This document shows, piece after piece, positions 53,765 through 64,000 of a stretch of DNA of 64,000 nucleotides. The position numbers and the translations under genes are program-made. Position 1 is the stretch's first letter; the number at the start of each line of letters is the position of its first letter. The DNA is from Winogradskya consettensis (GTDB lineage Bacteria; Actinomycetota; Actinomycetes; Mycobacteriales; Micromonosporaceae), in NCBI RefSeq assembly GCF_018332715.1, contig NZ_BOQP01000011.1:1-64000 (forward strand), in the 5' to 3' direction. The notes under the pieces were generated by a model, which saw only the letters and a program-made list of their open reading frames with translations, had not been told where the DNA came from and did not search any database.

Positions 53765-54682
53765 TCAGAGAGCGTTGTCGACGGGCAGCGCGATCAGCGT
53801 GAAGCGGGTCTTCAACCAGGGGATCAGCGTCCGGTAGGCCTTGATGGTGTCCGGCTGGCCGTAGTCGTGGGACAGGATGATCGCGCCCTTGGTGGTGTGC
53901 TTCTTCACCGTGCTGATCACCCGGGCCGTGTGGGTGGCGTCCGTCTCGCCGGCCGGGTGGTCCCAGTCGCGGGGGTCGAGGTCCCAGTAGATCGAGGTCA
54001 TGCCCAGGTCCGAGGCCGCCTTGACGAGGGCCGGCGTGAAGTTGCCGCCCGGGGCCCGCATGTACTTGATCTCGGCGTCGGGGACCGCGGCGTGGATGGC
54101 GTCGTTGGTCTTCTGCAGGTCCTTGCGGATCGCTGCCGGGCTGCCCTTGCCGAGGGTCAGGCTGTGGTTCCAGCTGTGGTTGCAGAGCGTGTGACCCTCC
54201 TCGACGATCCGGCGCACCAGGTCGGGGTGCGCTGCCGCCTGCTGGCCGACCAGGCAGAACGTCGCCTTGATGCCCTGCTCGCCGAGCAGGTCCAGCAGCG
54301 CCGGCGTCTGCACGGGGTCCGGGCCGTCGTCGAAGGTCAGCGCCACATCCTTCGTACCCGTCTTCATCAGGCTGTTCGCCGGCCCGCCGTGATGCGCTGC
54401 GGCAGGCGACGATGACGGAGCCTCAGAGGAAGGAGTGGGCGCCTCGGAGGAAGGAGCGGCGGGCGCCTCGGAGGAAGGAGCGGCGGGCGCCTCGGGCGAA
54501 GGCGCTTCGGAGGAGGGCGAGGCGGGAACGGAGGTCTCGGCGGAGGTCGCGGCGGACGTCGCGGTGGGGGAGGACGAGGGCGCGACCCACGACGCGGACG
54601 GCGAGGCAGCCGCGTAGGCCGTGCCGCAGCCGGCCAGTCCGGCCAGCGCGAGGCCGGTCACCATCAGCTTGAGGTTGCGCAT
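53765..54682 (-). CDS. Polysaccharide deacetylase lipoprotein (NodB domain)
   Basis: This 305-residue protein has a lipoprotein signal peptide with lipobox L-A-G-C (cysteine at about 19) and a 70-residue Ser/Pro/Ala/Glu-rich linker containing repeated APSSEAP units. The NodB catalytic domain has TFDDGPD (motif 1, about residue 115), HSWNH (motif 2), RAPGGN (motif 3) and LSHD. It removes N-acetyl groups from a wall or extracellular polysaccharide such as peptidoglycan, chitin or a similar polymer outside the membrane. The linker DNA contains 33-base near-repeats (54440-54500). Confidence 0.9.
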   Translation of the reverse strand: MRNLKLMVTGLALAGLAGCGTAYAAASPSASWVAPSSSPTATSAATSAETSVPASPSSEAPSPEAPAAPSSEAPAAPSSEAPTPSSEAPSSSPAAAHHGGPANSLMKTGTKDVALTFDDGPDPVQTPALLDLLGEQGIKATFCLVGQQAAAHPDLVRRIVEEGHTLCNHSWNHSLTLGKGSPAAIRKDLQKTNDAIHAAVPDAEIKYMRAPGGNFTPALVKAASDLGMTSIYWDLDPRDWDHPAGETDATHTARVISTVKKHTTKGAIILSHDYGQPDTIKAYRTLIPWLKTRFTLIALPVDNAL

Positions 54683-54794
54683 TTCTCTATCTCCGTCCGC
54701 GGAAGCAGCACTAAGGACGAAGAGAAATATGCTCGGGTACGTTGCCTGATGGCGCCGGCCCGCACAGGCCTGGCACAGATGGGGGAGATGATCT

Positions 54795-56210
54795 CTAGAG
54801 ATCGACTCCGGTGAGGACCATGACGCGCGGCTCGGTGTAGTCCTCCATGGCGCTGGCGACGCCCTCGCGACCCACGCCGCTGCCCTTCACGCCGCCGTAG
54901 GGCATCTGATCCGCGCGGTAACTGGGGACGTCGCCGACGATGACGCCGCCCACCTCGAGGGTGCGGTGGGCTGTGAACGCCGTCTGGAGGTTGTGGGTGA
55001 AGACGCCGGCCTGCAGCCCGTACGCCGAGTTGTTGATCGCGGCGAAGCCGGCCTCGTCGCTGGGGACCTCCGAGACGACCAGGACCGGGCCGAAGATCTC
55101 CTCGGCGACGACCTTGGCATCGGCGGGGACGCCGGTGAGGATCGTCGGGGCGTAGGTCGCGCCGTCGCGTTTGCCGCCGGTCACCACGGAAGCACCCGCC
55201 GCCACGGCTTCATCGACCCAGGACTCGACCCGCTTGGCCGCGTCCTCGCTGATCATCGGGCCGACGTCGACCTTCGGGTCGGACGGGTCGCCGGTGACCA
55301 GGGCGTTGACCGCGGCGGTCAGACGCGGGAGCAGGTCATGGCCGGCGTGCACAAAGACCCGCTGGACGGCGATACAGCTCTGACCCGCCTGGTACGTCCC
55401 GAACGTCGCGATGCGGGAGGCGGCCCAGTCGAGGTCGGCGTAGTCGGAGCAGACCAGCACCGCGGCGTTCCCGCCCAGCTCCAGCGTCACGTGCTTGTCG
55501 GGGGCGGCCCGCCGGATCGACGCGCCGACCGGGCCCGAGCCGGTGAACGAGACGATCGGCAGACGGGGGTCGGTGACGAGAGCCGAAGCGCGGTCGTTCG
55601 GGATCGGCAGCACGGAGAACATGCCCGCCGGCAGGTCGGTCTCGGCCAGGATCGAGCCGAGCAGCAGCGCCGTCAGCGGGGTGGCCGGAGCGGGTTTGAG
55701 CACGATCGGCGCGCCCACGGCGATGGCCGGTGCGATCTTGTGGGCGACCAGGTTGAGCGGGAAGTTGAACGGCGAGATGCCCAGGACCGGGCCGCGCGGC
55801 ACGCGTTTGACCACCGCGATGCGCCCGGTACCACCGGGGTCGGTGTCGAGGCGTTGCAGGCTTCCGGAGAACCGGCGGGCCTCCTCGGCGGCCCAGCGGA
55901 ACACCGAGACGGCCCGGTCGGCCTCCAGCAGCGCCCACTTGAGCGGCTTGCCGTTCTCCGCCGTGATCAGCTCGCCGATCTCCTGACGGCGTTCGGCGAT
56001 TCGCCGGGAGACGTGGTCCAGCGCGGTTGCGCGGACGTGCGCGGGCAGGGCCGCGGCCTCGGCGGCGACCGCTGCGGCTGCGGCGACCGCGGCTTCGACC
56101 TGGTCATCTTTTGCCCAGGTCGTACGCCCGACAGCGCGCCCGTCGTACGGATGAGTGACCGCTACCTCGTCGTCGCCATGAGCCGCAGAACCCGCCACAT
56201 AGAAGTCCAC
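54795..56210 (-). CDS. Aldehyde dehydrogenase
   Basis: This 471-residue NAD(P)-dependent aldehyde dehydrogenase has SFTGSGPVGASIRR, the LELGGN motif with the catalytic glutamate, GQSCIAVQRV with the catalytic cysteine, and EEIFGPVLVV. It is divergent from the GAF-type regulator, which also stands before the ExaC-like dehydrogenase, so both dehydrogenases are probably controlled by it. GTG at 56210 is chosen because conserved sequence begins there. GGGAGG touches the start codon, which is too close for normal initiation; a TATGTT box at 56217-56222 suggests a leaderless transcript. Confidence 0.88.
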   Translation of the reverse strand: MDFYVAGSAAHGDDEVAVTHPYDGRAVGRTTWAKDDQVEAAVAAAAAVAAEAAALPAHVRATALDHVSRRIAERRQEIGELITAENGKPLKWALLEADRAVSVFRWAAEEARRFSGSLQRLDTDPGGTGRIAVVKRVPRGPVLGISPFNFPLNLVAHKIAPAIAVGAPIVLKPAPATPLTALLLGSILAETDLPAGMFSVLPIPNDRASALVTDPRLPIVSFTGSGPVGASIRRAAPDKHVTLELGGNAAVLVCSDYADLDWAASRIATFGTYQAGQSCIAVQRVFVHAGHDLLPRLTAAVNALVTGDPSDPKVDVGPMISEDAAKRVESWVDEAVAAGASVVTGGKRDGATYAPTILTGVPADAKVVAEEIFGPVLVVSEVPSDEAGFAAINNSAYGLQAGVFTHNLQTAFTAHRTLEVGGVIVGDVPSYRADQMPYGGVKGSGVGREGVASAMEDYTEPRVMVLTGVDL

Positions 56211-56300
56211 CTCCCAAACATATGCTCTGCCGCTACCCAAGCCTGGACCATCAGTCGGCGGAGTTGGGTCCTGACCCGAGCCGGGGGCTATCAAACGCAG

Positions 56301-56339
56301 ACGTCACAGTTGTTGTCGTGGGACGTGACGTGGGTCACG
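56301..56339. promoter_or_regulatory. Inverted repeats in the ALDH/regulator divergent promoter region
   Basis: CGTGAC-GTGG-GTCACG (56324-56339) is a perfect 6-base-arm inverted repeat. ACGTCAC (56301-56307) and GTGACGT (56325-56331) form a second, wider pair. They lie 22 bases or more upstream of the regulator's ATG and are candidate binding sites for it. Confidence 0.5.
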
Positions 56340-56360
56340 ATGGGGGTCTGGAGGTACCGC

Positions 56361-57593
56361 ATGCCCAATCCCTGGCTCGCCCTCGACCTTGGCGCTGACC
56401 CCGCCGAACGCATGAGTCAGGTGGGCCGCGCCCATGAGCGGTTCCTCACCGGGGGGACCGCGGAGGTGCGATCGGTGGTCGCCGACTCGTGGCGGCGCTC
56501 GGCGGGTGCGCGGGTCAGCCCCGATGGCACAGCACCTATCGACCTCACCGATGGCGACCTGGACGCGTACCGTGCCGCCCATCCGCTCGCCCGGGTCCTG
56601 CCGATCTTCCGGGACCTGCTCGGCGGGCTGGCGGAGGACGGCGCGCACCTGATGGCGATCTGCGACGCGCACGGCCGGATGCTGTGGGTCGAGGGCCACC
56701 CGTCGGTGCTGCGCGGTGCGGAGTCGATGAACTTCGTGCCGGGGGCACGCTGGGACGAGGCGCACGCGGGGACGAACGCCCCGGGTACGGCGCTCGCGCT
56801 CGACCACTCGGTGCAGATCTTCGCCACCGAGCATTTCACCCGGGGTGTGCAGCGCTGGACCTGCGCGGCGGCACCGATCCACGACCCGGCGACCGGGCTG
56901 CTGCTCGGGGCGGTCGACGTGACCGGCGGCGATCATCTCGCTCATCCGCACAGCCTCGCCCTGGTGCGCGCGACCGCCCTGGCAGCGGAGGCGTACCTGC
57001 GATCGCAGGGTCCCGAGGCCGCCACCGTTTGCGTGCTGGGGCGCGAGGATGCCGTCCTCTCGGTCAGGGGAAAGCGGATCCGGCTCGGGCGCCGGCACTC
57101 GGAGCTGCTGTGCCTGCTGCTGTTGCACCCGTCCGGGCGTACAGGTGACCAATTGGGTTTTGATCTCTATGCGGATGACCTGAGCCCGGTGACGGTCCGG
57201 GCCGAGCTCTCGCGGCTGCGTCGGATCCTGGGCCCCGAGCTGCTGGACTCGCGTCCCTACCGGCTGCGCACCGAGGTGGTCGCGGATTTTGTGACCGTGA
57301 CCCGGCTGCTGGAGCGCGGGCTGGTCGCGGAGGCGCTGGAGTCCTATGCCGGGCCGCTGCTGCCGTCGTCGGACGCGCCCGGTGTGGTCGCCCTGCGGCA
57401 TCAGATCCATTCCCGGCTGCGATCCGCCGTGCTGGCTTCCGCCGACTCCGCACTGTTGTCCACCTGGGTGAATGCGGCCTGGGGCGCGGATGATCTCCAG
57501 ATGTGGGAGGCGCTCCCCGGGTCCGGGGAACAAATCGCCCGCCTGCGCGCGGAGTACGGGCTTGCAACGTCTGTGCAACGTTCCCGTAACTAA
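56361..57593 (+). CDS. GAF-domain transcriptional regulator of aldehyde dehydrogenase genes
   Basis: This 410-residue protein has an AcoR-type N-terminal GAF region ([40 protein letters not shown], then [20 protein letters not shown]) and a C-terminal winged helix ([33 protein letters not shown]). The AAA+ domain of sigma54 activators is absent. Proteins of this layout sit before exaC-like aldehyde dehydrogenase genes in many actinobacteria and probably sense an alcohol or aldehyde. ATG at 56361 has GGAGG 6-7 bases upstream. It is followed 11 bases later by the ExaC-like gene. Confidence 0.85.
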   Translation: MPNPWLALDLGADPAERMSQVGRAHERFLTGGTAEVRSVVADSWRRSAGARVSPDGTAPIDLTDGDLDAYRAAHPLARVLPIFRDLLGGLAEDGAHLMAICDAHGRMLWVEGHPSVLRGAESMNFVPGARWDEAHAGTNAPGTALALDHSVQIFATEHFTRGVQRWTCAAAPIHDPATGLLLGAVDVTGGDHLAHPHSLALVRATALAAEAYLRSQGPEAATVCVLGREDAVLSVRGKRIRLGRRHSELLCLLLLHPSGRTGDQLGFDLYADDLSPVTVRAELSRLRRILGPELLDSRPYRLRTEVVADFVTVTRLLERGLVAEALESYAGPLLPSSDAPGVVALRHQIHSRLRSAVLASADSALLSTWVNAAWGADDLQMWEALPGSGEQIARLRAEYGLATSVQRSRN

Positions 57594-57604
57594 CGTCCGC
57601 GGGC

Positions 57605-59127
<1,523 letters not shown>

Positions 59128-59128
<1 letters not shown>

Positions 59129-59514
59129 TGGGTACGGGTACGCGTGTCGAGGTCACTCCCGCGGCGGCCGATGTTCTCCGGTCGCTGCGGGGGCGGCACG
59201 GTCCGCTGATGTTCCACCAGTCCGGCGGATGCTGCGACGGCAGCGCCCCCATGTGCTACCTCGAAGGGGAGTTCCGGACCGGCGCCAGCGACATCCTGCT
59301 GGAGGAGCTGCACATCGACGGCTTCGACGAGCCGGTCTCCTTCTGGATGAGCACCGCACAGTACGAAACGTGGAAGCACACGCATCTGACCGTCGACGTC
59401 GTCCCGGGCCGGGGCAGCGGGTTCAGCCTCGAAGCCCCGGACGGCGTCCGCTTCCTCATCCGCAGCCGCCTGCTCACGCCATCCGACGGCCAACCGCAAA
59501 ACGGAAGTGATTGA
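59128..59514 (+). CDS. DUF779 family protein
   Basis: This 128-residue protein matches DUF779: MFHQSGGCCDGSAPMCYLEG with three cysteines, then FWMSTAQYETWKHTHLTVDV and GRGSGFSLEAPDGVRFL. DUF779 proteins are almost always encoded after ExaC-type aldehyde dehydrogenases; a maturation or cysteine-protection role has been guessed but not shown. ATG at 59128 overlaps the preceding stop (TGATG). The 3' end overlaps the convergent methyltransferase gene by 41 bases. Confidence 0.9.
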
Positions 59515-60193
59515 CCAGCAGGTAACCCCCACCATCATTTCGGTACGCCCGCGCGGCCCCGATCACCTCGGGGGTGAGTCCGGGGTCCTCGCCGAGGAGA
59601 ATGCCGCGGACCAGGGTGGCCTCATCGGGCACCCGCCACGGCACCTCGGCGAGCCCGGCGGCGATCACGGTGAGCCCGCCGTCCTCGAGCAGCTCCTCGA
59701 GGCCGCCGGGCACCCGCAGGTCGCCGTCCGGGGCCGGCGGGCCGTCCGCGAGCGCCTGCTCCACCGCGTCGAGGTCGTTGAGCGCGCGTTCGGCCCAGTT
59801 GGCGACCGCCACGTGCCCGCCCGGCGCGGTCACCCGGATCAGCTCGGCGAGCCCGTCGTCGGTGTCCTCGGCGAACTGCAGCGAGTTGAACGCCGTCACC
59901 AGGTCGAAACTCGCGTCGGGCCAGGGGAGATCCTCGGCGCCGGCCTCACGCAGGTCGGCCACCCGGGCCGCGGCGAGTGCGAGCATGCCGGGTGCGGGAT
60001 CGGCACCGGCCGTCGACAGTCCGCGGCTCTGGGCGTACGCGAGGAATTCGCCCCCGCCGCACCCCACGTCGAGCACCCGAGCCCCAGGCCCCGCGCCACT
60101 CGCGTCGAGGACGGCGCGCCACGCGGGCTCGGCCGTCGCGCCCCACACCTCGCTCCAGATGCCGGCGATCCCGGACCAGTGATCTTCGCTCAC
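59474..60193 (-). CDS. Class I SAM-dependent methyltransferase
   Basis: This 239-residue UbiE/methyltransf_11-type protein has motif I VLDVGCGGGEFLAYAQSRGL (about residues 42-61), motif post I GADPAPGML, LPWPDASFDLVTAFNSLQF and motif III APGGHVAV. The substrate is unknown. GTG at 60193 (VSEDHW) is chosen because the conserved part begins there; a longer start at 60217 is possible. It converges on, and overlaps by 41 bases, the DUF779 gene, so antisense transcription between them is likely. Confidence 0.87.
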   Translation of the reverse strand: MSEDHWSGIAGIWSEVWGATAEPAWRAVLDASGAGPGARVLDVGCGGGEFLAYAQSRGLSTAGADPAPGMLALAAARVADLREAGAEDLPWPDASFDLVTAFNSLQFAEDTDDGLAELIRVTAPGGHVAVANWAERALNDLDAVEQALADGPPAPDGDLRVPGGLEELLEDGGLTVIAAGLAEVPWRVPDEATLVRGILLGEDPGLTPEVIGAARAYRNDGGGYLLVNHFRFAVGRRMA

Positions 60194-60379
60194 GGGACCA
60201 CTTTTCACCCTGAGCAATTTTCACGTTGAAGAGGGGTCATTTCGACATCCATTGAGCCAGATGGGCTTTTCGGGTAATGTACGTCGGCCATTTGGGGCAA
60301 TCGATGAATTTCTCGAACGATGCTCCGCCCGGCTCCGTGCTGCTCGTTGGACACCCGAGTCTCAATAAGGAGCACCACC

Positions 60380-60946
60380 ATGCGGACCCACCTCCGTACC
60401 GCGATCCTCGGCGGCGCTGCAGTCGCAGTCGTCGGCGCGCTCACCGCCGTGACCTTCAACGCCTCCGCCGCCGAGACGACGGCCCGGCCGCGTCCGGTCA
60501 TCACCTCCGCCGCTCCCTCGGCCTCCGCCTCCACCGCTCCCGTGGGCATCAACCCGCCGGCCGGCCTGCGGAAGATCGGCACCTACAAGGTCGTCAAGGG
60601 CACCCAGACCTACACCTGCGCCGCGGGCTCCTTCGCGGGCGCTTCGGTCCCCGAGGCCCAGCTGGTCGGCACCGGCGGCTGGATCCACCACTTCAAGGGC
60701 CCGAGCTGGCAGTCCGCGCGTGACTCGTCGCTCGTCACCGCCACGAAGGTCGCCGAGAAGCCGAAGACCGGCACCATCGCCGAGCTGCTGCTCCAGGTGA
60801 ACAGCCACACCGGCACCGGCATCCTCTCCAGGGCCGCCTACATCCAGCGCCTCAACACCTCCGGTGGCGCTGCCCCGGCCGGTGAGTGCACCGACGGTTC
60901 CACCACTGCTGTCGCTTACAACGCCACGTACGTCTTCTGGGGCTGA
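60380..60946 (+). CDS. Secreted DUF3455-like protein
   Basis: This 188-residue protein has a signal peptide (RTAILGGAAVAVVGALTAVT, cleaved after ASA), a short Ser/Ala/Pro segment, and a DUF3455-type domain with GTYKVVKGTQTYTCAAG, GPSWQSARDSSLVTAT and the ending SRAAYIQRLNTSGGAAPAGE-C. Two cysteines probably form a disulfide. The family is found in secreted fungal and actinobacterial proteins of unknown function. ATG at 60380 follows AAGGAG by 8 bases. It is monocistronic, with a strong terminator. Confidence 0.88.
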   Translation: MRTHLRTAILGGAAVAVVGALTAVTFNASAAETTARPRPVITSAAPSASASTAPVGINPPAGLRKIGTYKVVKGTQTYTCAAGSFAGASVPEAQLVGTGGWIHHFKGPSWQSARDSSLVTATKVAEKPKTGTIAELLLQVNSHTGTGILSRAAYIQRLNTSGGAAPAGECTDGSTTAVAYNATYVFWG

Positions 60947-60964
60947 TCTTCGGATTTTGTTCAG

Positions 60965-60999
60965 GGCGGCCCGGAGTATTCCGGGCCGCCTTCCTTTTT
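60965..60999 (+). terminator. Rho-independent terminator after the DUF3455-like gene
   Basis: A perfect 10-base stem (GGCGGCCCGG, 60965-60974, with CCGGGCCGCC, 60981-60990) and loop AGTATT is followed by TTCCTTTTTG. It begins 19 bases after the stop. Confidence 0.88.
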
Positions 61000-61118
61000 G
61001 TCCGCTGAGAAAGCTCGTTGTAACAACACCGACCCGGTGGTGGCACGCAGTTGCCACCTTGTCGCTATCAGTGCTCCGTTAGTCTCTGCGGGACAGTAAA
61101 TCGCCCAAGGAGTGTGCG

Positions 61119-62498
61119 TTGACTGACCTGTCCCAGCTCGTGAAGGCTTACGACGTCCGTGGCGTCGTGCCCGAGCAGCTCAACGAGACCGTAGCCCGTG
61201 CACTGGGCACCGCGTTCGTCGAGATGCTGCGGGAGTCCGGTGACGATGCCGAGAAGATCGTCATCGCCCATGACATGCGTGAGACCGGCCCGGCCCTGGC
61301 CGCCGCCTTCGCCGCGGGAGCCAATTCCGCCGGTGCGGCGGTCGTGCACATCGGCCTGGGCTCCACCGATGAGCTCTACTACGCGTCCGGCGTGCTCGGC
61401 CTGCCCGGGGCGATGTTCACCGCGAGCCACAACCCCGCGCAGTACAACGGGATCAAGCTCTGCCGCGCCGGCGCCAAGCCGGTCGGGCAGGACAGCGGCC
61501 TGGTGATCGTGCGTCAGCGCGCCGAGCAGCTGCTCAGCGATCTCGACTCGGTCGGCGAGATGCCGGACGCGATCGAGCACCGCGACCTGCTCTCCGGATA
61601 TGCCGAGCACCTGCGCAAGCTGGTCGACCTCAGCGGCATCCGCCCGCTCAAGGTCGTGGTCGACGCGGGCAACGGCATGGGCGGCTACACCGTCCCCGCG
61701 GTGCTCGGCGACCAGATCCTCCCGGGCCTGCCCCTGGAGATCGTGCCGATGTACTTCGAGCTCGACGGCTCGTTCCCCAATCACGAGGCCAACCCGCTCG
61801 ACCCGAAGAACCTGGTAGACCTGCAGGCCGGCGTGGTCGAGCACGGCGCCGACCTCGGGCTCGCGTTCGACGGCGACGCCGACCGCTGTTTCGTCATCGA
61901 CGAGAAGGGCAACCCGGTCTCGCCGTCCGCGGTCACCGCGCTGGTCGCGAAGCGTGAGCTGGCGAAGTCCCCGGGCGCCACGGTCATCCACAACCTGATC
62001 ACCTCGGCCGCCGTGCCGGAGATCATCAAGGAGAACGGCGGCACCCCGGTGCGCAGCCGGGTCGGCCACTCCTTCATCAAGGCCGAGATGGCCCGCACCA
62101 ACGCCATCTTCGGCGGCGAGCACTCCGCGCACTACTACTTCCGCGACTTCTGGTTCGCCGACACCGGCATGCTGGCCGCCATGCACGTGCTCGCCGCGCT
62201 CGGTGGCCAGGACGAGCCGCTCTCGGCCTTCGCCGCCGAGTTCGAGCGCTACAGCGCCTCCGGTGAGATCAACTCCACGGTCGCCGACGCCAAGGCCACG
62301 ACTGAGAAGGTGCGGGCCGCCTTCCCGGACGCCGAGATCGACACCCTCGACGGTCTGACGTTCCAGCTCAAGGACGGCTCGTGGTTCAACCTGCGCGCCT
62401 CCAACACCGAGCCGCTGCTGCGCCTGAACGTCGAGGCGCCGAAGCCGGACCGGATGGCAGCCCTGCGGGACGAAGTGCTCAGCATCGTGCGCGGTTAG
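61119..62498 (+). CDS. manB: Phosphomannomutase/phosphoglucomutase
   Basis: This 459-residue alpha-D-phosphohexomutase has the phosphoserine loop TASHNPAQYNGIKLC (about residue 104), the metal loop DGDADR (about 250), the sugar loop GEHSAHYYF and the phosphate-binding RASNTEPLLRLN. It interconverts mannose-6-phosphate and mannose-1-phosphate, feeding ManC for GDP-mannose. TTG at 61119 is chosen because AAGGAG lies 7 bases upstream. Position relative to DUF3499 and the SIS gene matches Rv3257c. Sixty-one bases later comes a Trm112 gene. Confidence 0.93.
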   Translation: MTDLSQLVKAYDVRGVVPEQLNETVARALGTAFVEMLRESGDDAEKIVIAHDMRETGPALAAAFAAGANSAGAAVVHIGLGSTDELYYASGVLGLPGAMFTASHNPAQYNGIKLCRAGAKPVGQDSGLVIVRQRAEQLLSDLDSVGEMPDAIEHRDLLSGYAEHLRKLVDLSGIRPLKVVVDAGNGMGGYTVPAVLGDQILPGLPLEIVPMYFELDGSFPNHEANPLDPKNLVDLQAGVVEHGADLGLAFDGDADRCFVIDEKGNPVSPSAVTALVAKRELAKSPGATVIHNLITSAAVPEIIKENGGTPVRSRVGHSFIKAEMARTNAIFGGEHSAHYYFRDFWFADTGMLAAMHVLAALGGQDEPLSAFAAEFERYSASGEINSTVADAKATTEKVRAAFPDAEIDTLDGLTFQLKDGSWFNLRASNTEPLLRLNVEAPKPDRMAALRDEVLSIVRG

Positions 62499-62559
62499 GA
62501 TCACCTGGTCCTAGTAGGGGGAAACTGCCCCTAGTCCCGCGTCACGAAGGAGCCGTTCG

Positions 62560-62754
62560 GTGGCCCTCGACCCGCAGTTGCTGGAGATTCTGGCCTGCCC
62601 GGACACGCACCACGCACCGCTGGAGTTCGACGCCGCCGCGTCGACCCTGACCTGCACCGAGTGCGGGCGGGTCTTCCCGGTGCGCGACGACATCCCGGTG
62701 CTGCTGCTGGACGAAGCGCTACCCGGCTCCGGCCCGCACAGTGAGGTGGCCTGA
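62560..62754 (+). CDS. Trm112 family protein
   Basis: This 64-residue protein has the Trm112 layout LLEILACPDTHHAPLEF, then LTCTECGRVFPVRDDIPVLL. It has CTEC, while the first pair is reduced to C-P-D-T-H-H. In eukaryotes and archaea Trm112 activates methyltransferases; the bacterial small form is of uncertain role. GTG at 62560 has GAAGGAG 8 bases upstream. Its stop lies 2 bases before the SIS gene ATG. Confidence 0.9.
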   Translation: MALDPQLLEILACPDTHHAPLEFDAAASTLTCTECGRVFPVRDDIPVLLLDEALPGSGPHSEVA

Positions 62755-62756
62755 CC

Positions 62757-63977
62757 ATGGCGAGTCCCAGGGAGAACGGCGTCGGTCTGACCGGCAGCCG
62801 GATCGCCGACGAGTCGCGGCTCGAGGACGAGAAGGCGATGCTGGCCCAGGATCCGGGCGGCATGCTCCGGGCCACCGCCTCGGCGGGCGCGCAGGTCCGC
62901 GAGTCGGCCGCGCTGGCCGCCGAGGCCAACCTGCAGGTCCTGGCCGACGAGGGCCGCCCCCGGGCGGTCGTCGTCGCCGGCATCGGCACGGCCGGCCTGA
63001 CCGGCAGCATCCTGGCCACGGTCGCCGGCCCGCGCTGCCCGGTCCCGGTGATCGGGCACCGCAGCGCGGGCGTGCCGGGCTGGGTCGGCGCGGCTGACGT
63101 GGTCATCGCCGTGTCCGCCTCCGGGCGCAGCCCCGAGGCGCTCGCCGCTGCCGACGCCGCGGCCCGCCGTGGCGCGCGCCTGGTGGCGATCGGCAACCCC
63201 GACTCCGAACTGCAGGCCATGGCCGAGCGGGCCCGGGCGCCGTTCATCCCGGTGCCCCGCCGCGCGCCCGCCCGGGCCAGCCTGTGGGGCCTCGCCGTGC
63301 CGGTGCTGCTCGCGGCCCGCGCGCTCGGCCTGGTCAAGGTCAACGAGGCCGACCTGGCCGAGACCGCCGCCCGGCTCGACGCGGACGCCGAGCGCTGCCG
63401 CCCCGGCGCCGAGGCCTTCGTCAACCCGGCCAAGTCGCTCGCGCTCGGCCTCGCCGGCTCGGTGCCGATCGTCTGGGGCTCGTCCCCGCTCGCCACGGTC
63501 GCCGCCCGCCGTTTCGCCGACACGCTCGCCGCGAACGCCCGCTACCCGGTCATGGCCGGTGCGCTGGGCGAGGCCGGCCGGGGCCGGGTCGGTCTGCTCG
63601 ACGGACCGTTCGGCGGGCTCGCCGAGTCGGGCCGCGACATCTTCGCCGACCCGGGCGACGAGGTGGAGAGCACCAGGTTGCGCCTGGTCGTGCTCCGCGA
63701 CGGTGGCCTCAACCCCGAGGACGACGCGGACGAGCCGGTCGCCGTCGAGGAGCGTCGCGCGGAAGCCGTCCAGGTCCTCGCCGAGCGCCGTGGCGTACGC
63801 TGCGACGTCCTCACGGCGGAGGGCGGCTCCGCGCTGGAGCGGCTGGCGTCGCTCACCGCGGTGCCCGACTTCGCCTCGATCTACCTTGCCCTGGCGCACG
63901 GCCTCGACCCCATGGCCGTGCCCGCCATCAACGAGATGAAGGAACTGTCGAACCCCATGCCCGAGGCACTTCAGTGA
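62757..63977 (+). CDS. SIS-domain phosphosugar isomerase-like protein
   Basis: This 406-residue protein has two SIS halves with GIGTAGLTGSILATV and ISVSASGRSPEALAAADAAA-type loops, and a conserved ending PDFASIYLALAHGLDPMAVP. It resembles bifunctional phosphoglucose/phosphomannose isomerase-like proteins and corresponds by position to Rv3256c. It may isomerise hexose-6-phosphates ahead of the phosphomannomutase, but activity is not proven for this subfamily. Its stop overlaps the next start by 4 bases (GTGA). Confidence 0.85.
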   Translation: MASPRENGVGLTGSRIADESRLEDEKAMLAQDPGGMLRATASAGAQVRESAALAAEANLQVLADEGRPRAVVVAGIGTAGLTGSILATVAGPRCPVPVIGHRSAGVPGWVGAADVVIAVSASGRSPEALAAADAAARRGARLVAIGNPDSELQAMAERARAPFIPVPRRAPARASLWGLAVPVLLAARALGLVKVNEADLAETAARLDADAERCRPGAEAFVNPAKSLALGLAGSVPIVWGSSPLATVAARRFADTLAANARYPVMAGALGEAGRGRVGLLDGPFGGLAESGRDIFADPGDEVESTRLRLVVLRDGGLNPEDDADEPVAVEERRAEAVQVLAERRGVRCDVLTAEGGSALERLASLTAVPDFASIYLALAHGLDPMAVPAINEMKELSNPMPEALQ

Positions 63978-64000
63978 GCGCAGGCGGCGGAACGAAGGCG
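63974..64000 (+). CDS. Start of the next gene (by context mannose-6-phosphate isomerase)
   Basis: GTG at 63974 overlaps the SIS stop and opens a frame (MSAGGGTKA) that runs off the window. The Rv3255c (manA) position in the same conserved block suggests mannose-6-phosphate isomerase. The nine residues themselves show nothing. Confidence 0.35.

Overview
The window is GC-rich DNA from an actinobacterium. It carries a WhiB-family regulator, F420 biosynthesis genes (cofD, cofE, fbiC), a DUF3499 protein, a TIGR03089 protein and many GTG starts. The secreted, low-complexity and glycan-related proteins fit a filamentous Micromonosporaceae-type organism such as an Actinoplanes relative, but the genus is an inference. 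No rRNA, tRNA or CRISPR array was recognised.

Layout. (1) 1-4220 looks like one end of an integrated element: a multi-HTH protein, an XRE / small DNA-binding protein / XRE control cluster with palindromes, a tyrosine integrase cut by an in-frame TGA, an excisionase-like protein, and a 24-codon orphan 3' end of an acyl-CoA dehydrogenase gene that marks the probable attachment site. (2) 4237-19660 is accessory and surface-related: an AlbA_2 (Schlafen-type) ATPase-like regulator behind four phased TGTGAAG repeats, an HxlR/NmrA pair, a collagen-like secreted protein, a ~2200-residue multidomain surface protein with an OmpA-like end, a ricin-type lectin, a HAD phosphatase pseudogene, and a Fic protein behind a large palindrome. 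(3) 19665-25261 is a complete dpp/opp-type peptide ABC transporter operon on the minus strand. (4) 25391-32398 holds an MscS channel, an MFS exporter, membrane and unknown proteins, a thioesterase and acetoacetyl-CoA synthetase. (5) 32410-38920 is a tight three-gene unit: a SWIM zinc-finger protein followed by two large paralogous repeat proteins of unknown function. (6) 39062-48975 holds a GH64-like protein, a TIGR03089 protein, a glycosyltransferase, manC, an unknown protein, the cofD-cofE-NUDIX operon, a Pro/Gln-rich membrane protein and a decayed Na+/H+ antiporter. (7) 49006-64000 holds fbiC, whiB, a metallopeptidase-like protein, DUF3499, a polysaccharide deacetylase, an aldehyde dehydrogenase module (ALDH, GAF-type regulator, ExaC-like ALDH, DUF779), a methyltransferase, DUF3455, phosphomannomutase, Trm112, a SIS-domain protein and the start of the next gene.

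The right half keeps the order and relative strands known from the Mycobacterium tuberculosis Rv3255c-Rv3264c region (manA, SIS, pmm, DUF3499, metallopeptidase, whiB2, fbiA, fbiB, manC), with extra genes inserted. It is therefore a conserved core block joining GDP-mannose supply (manC, pmm, probably manA), F420 synthesis and developmental or cell-division control (whiB). The left part is younger: it contains the element, three broken genes and many short tandem repeats, several of them inside coding sequence.
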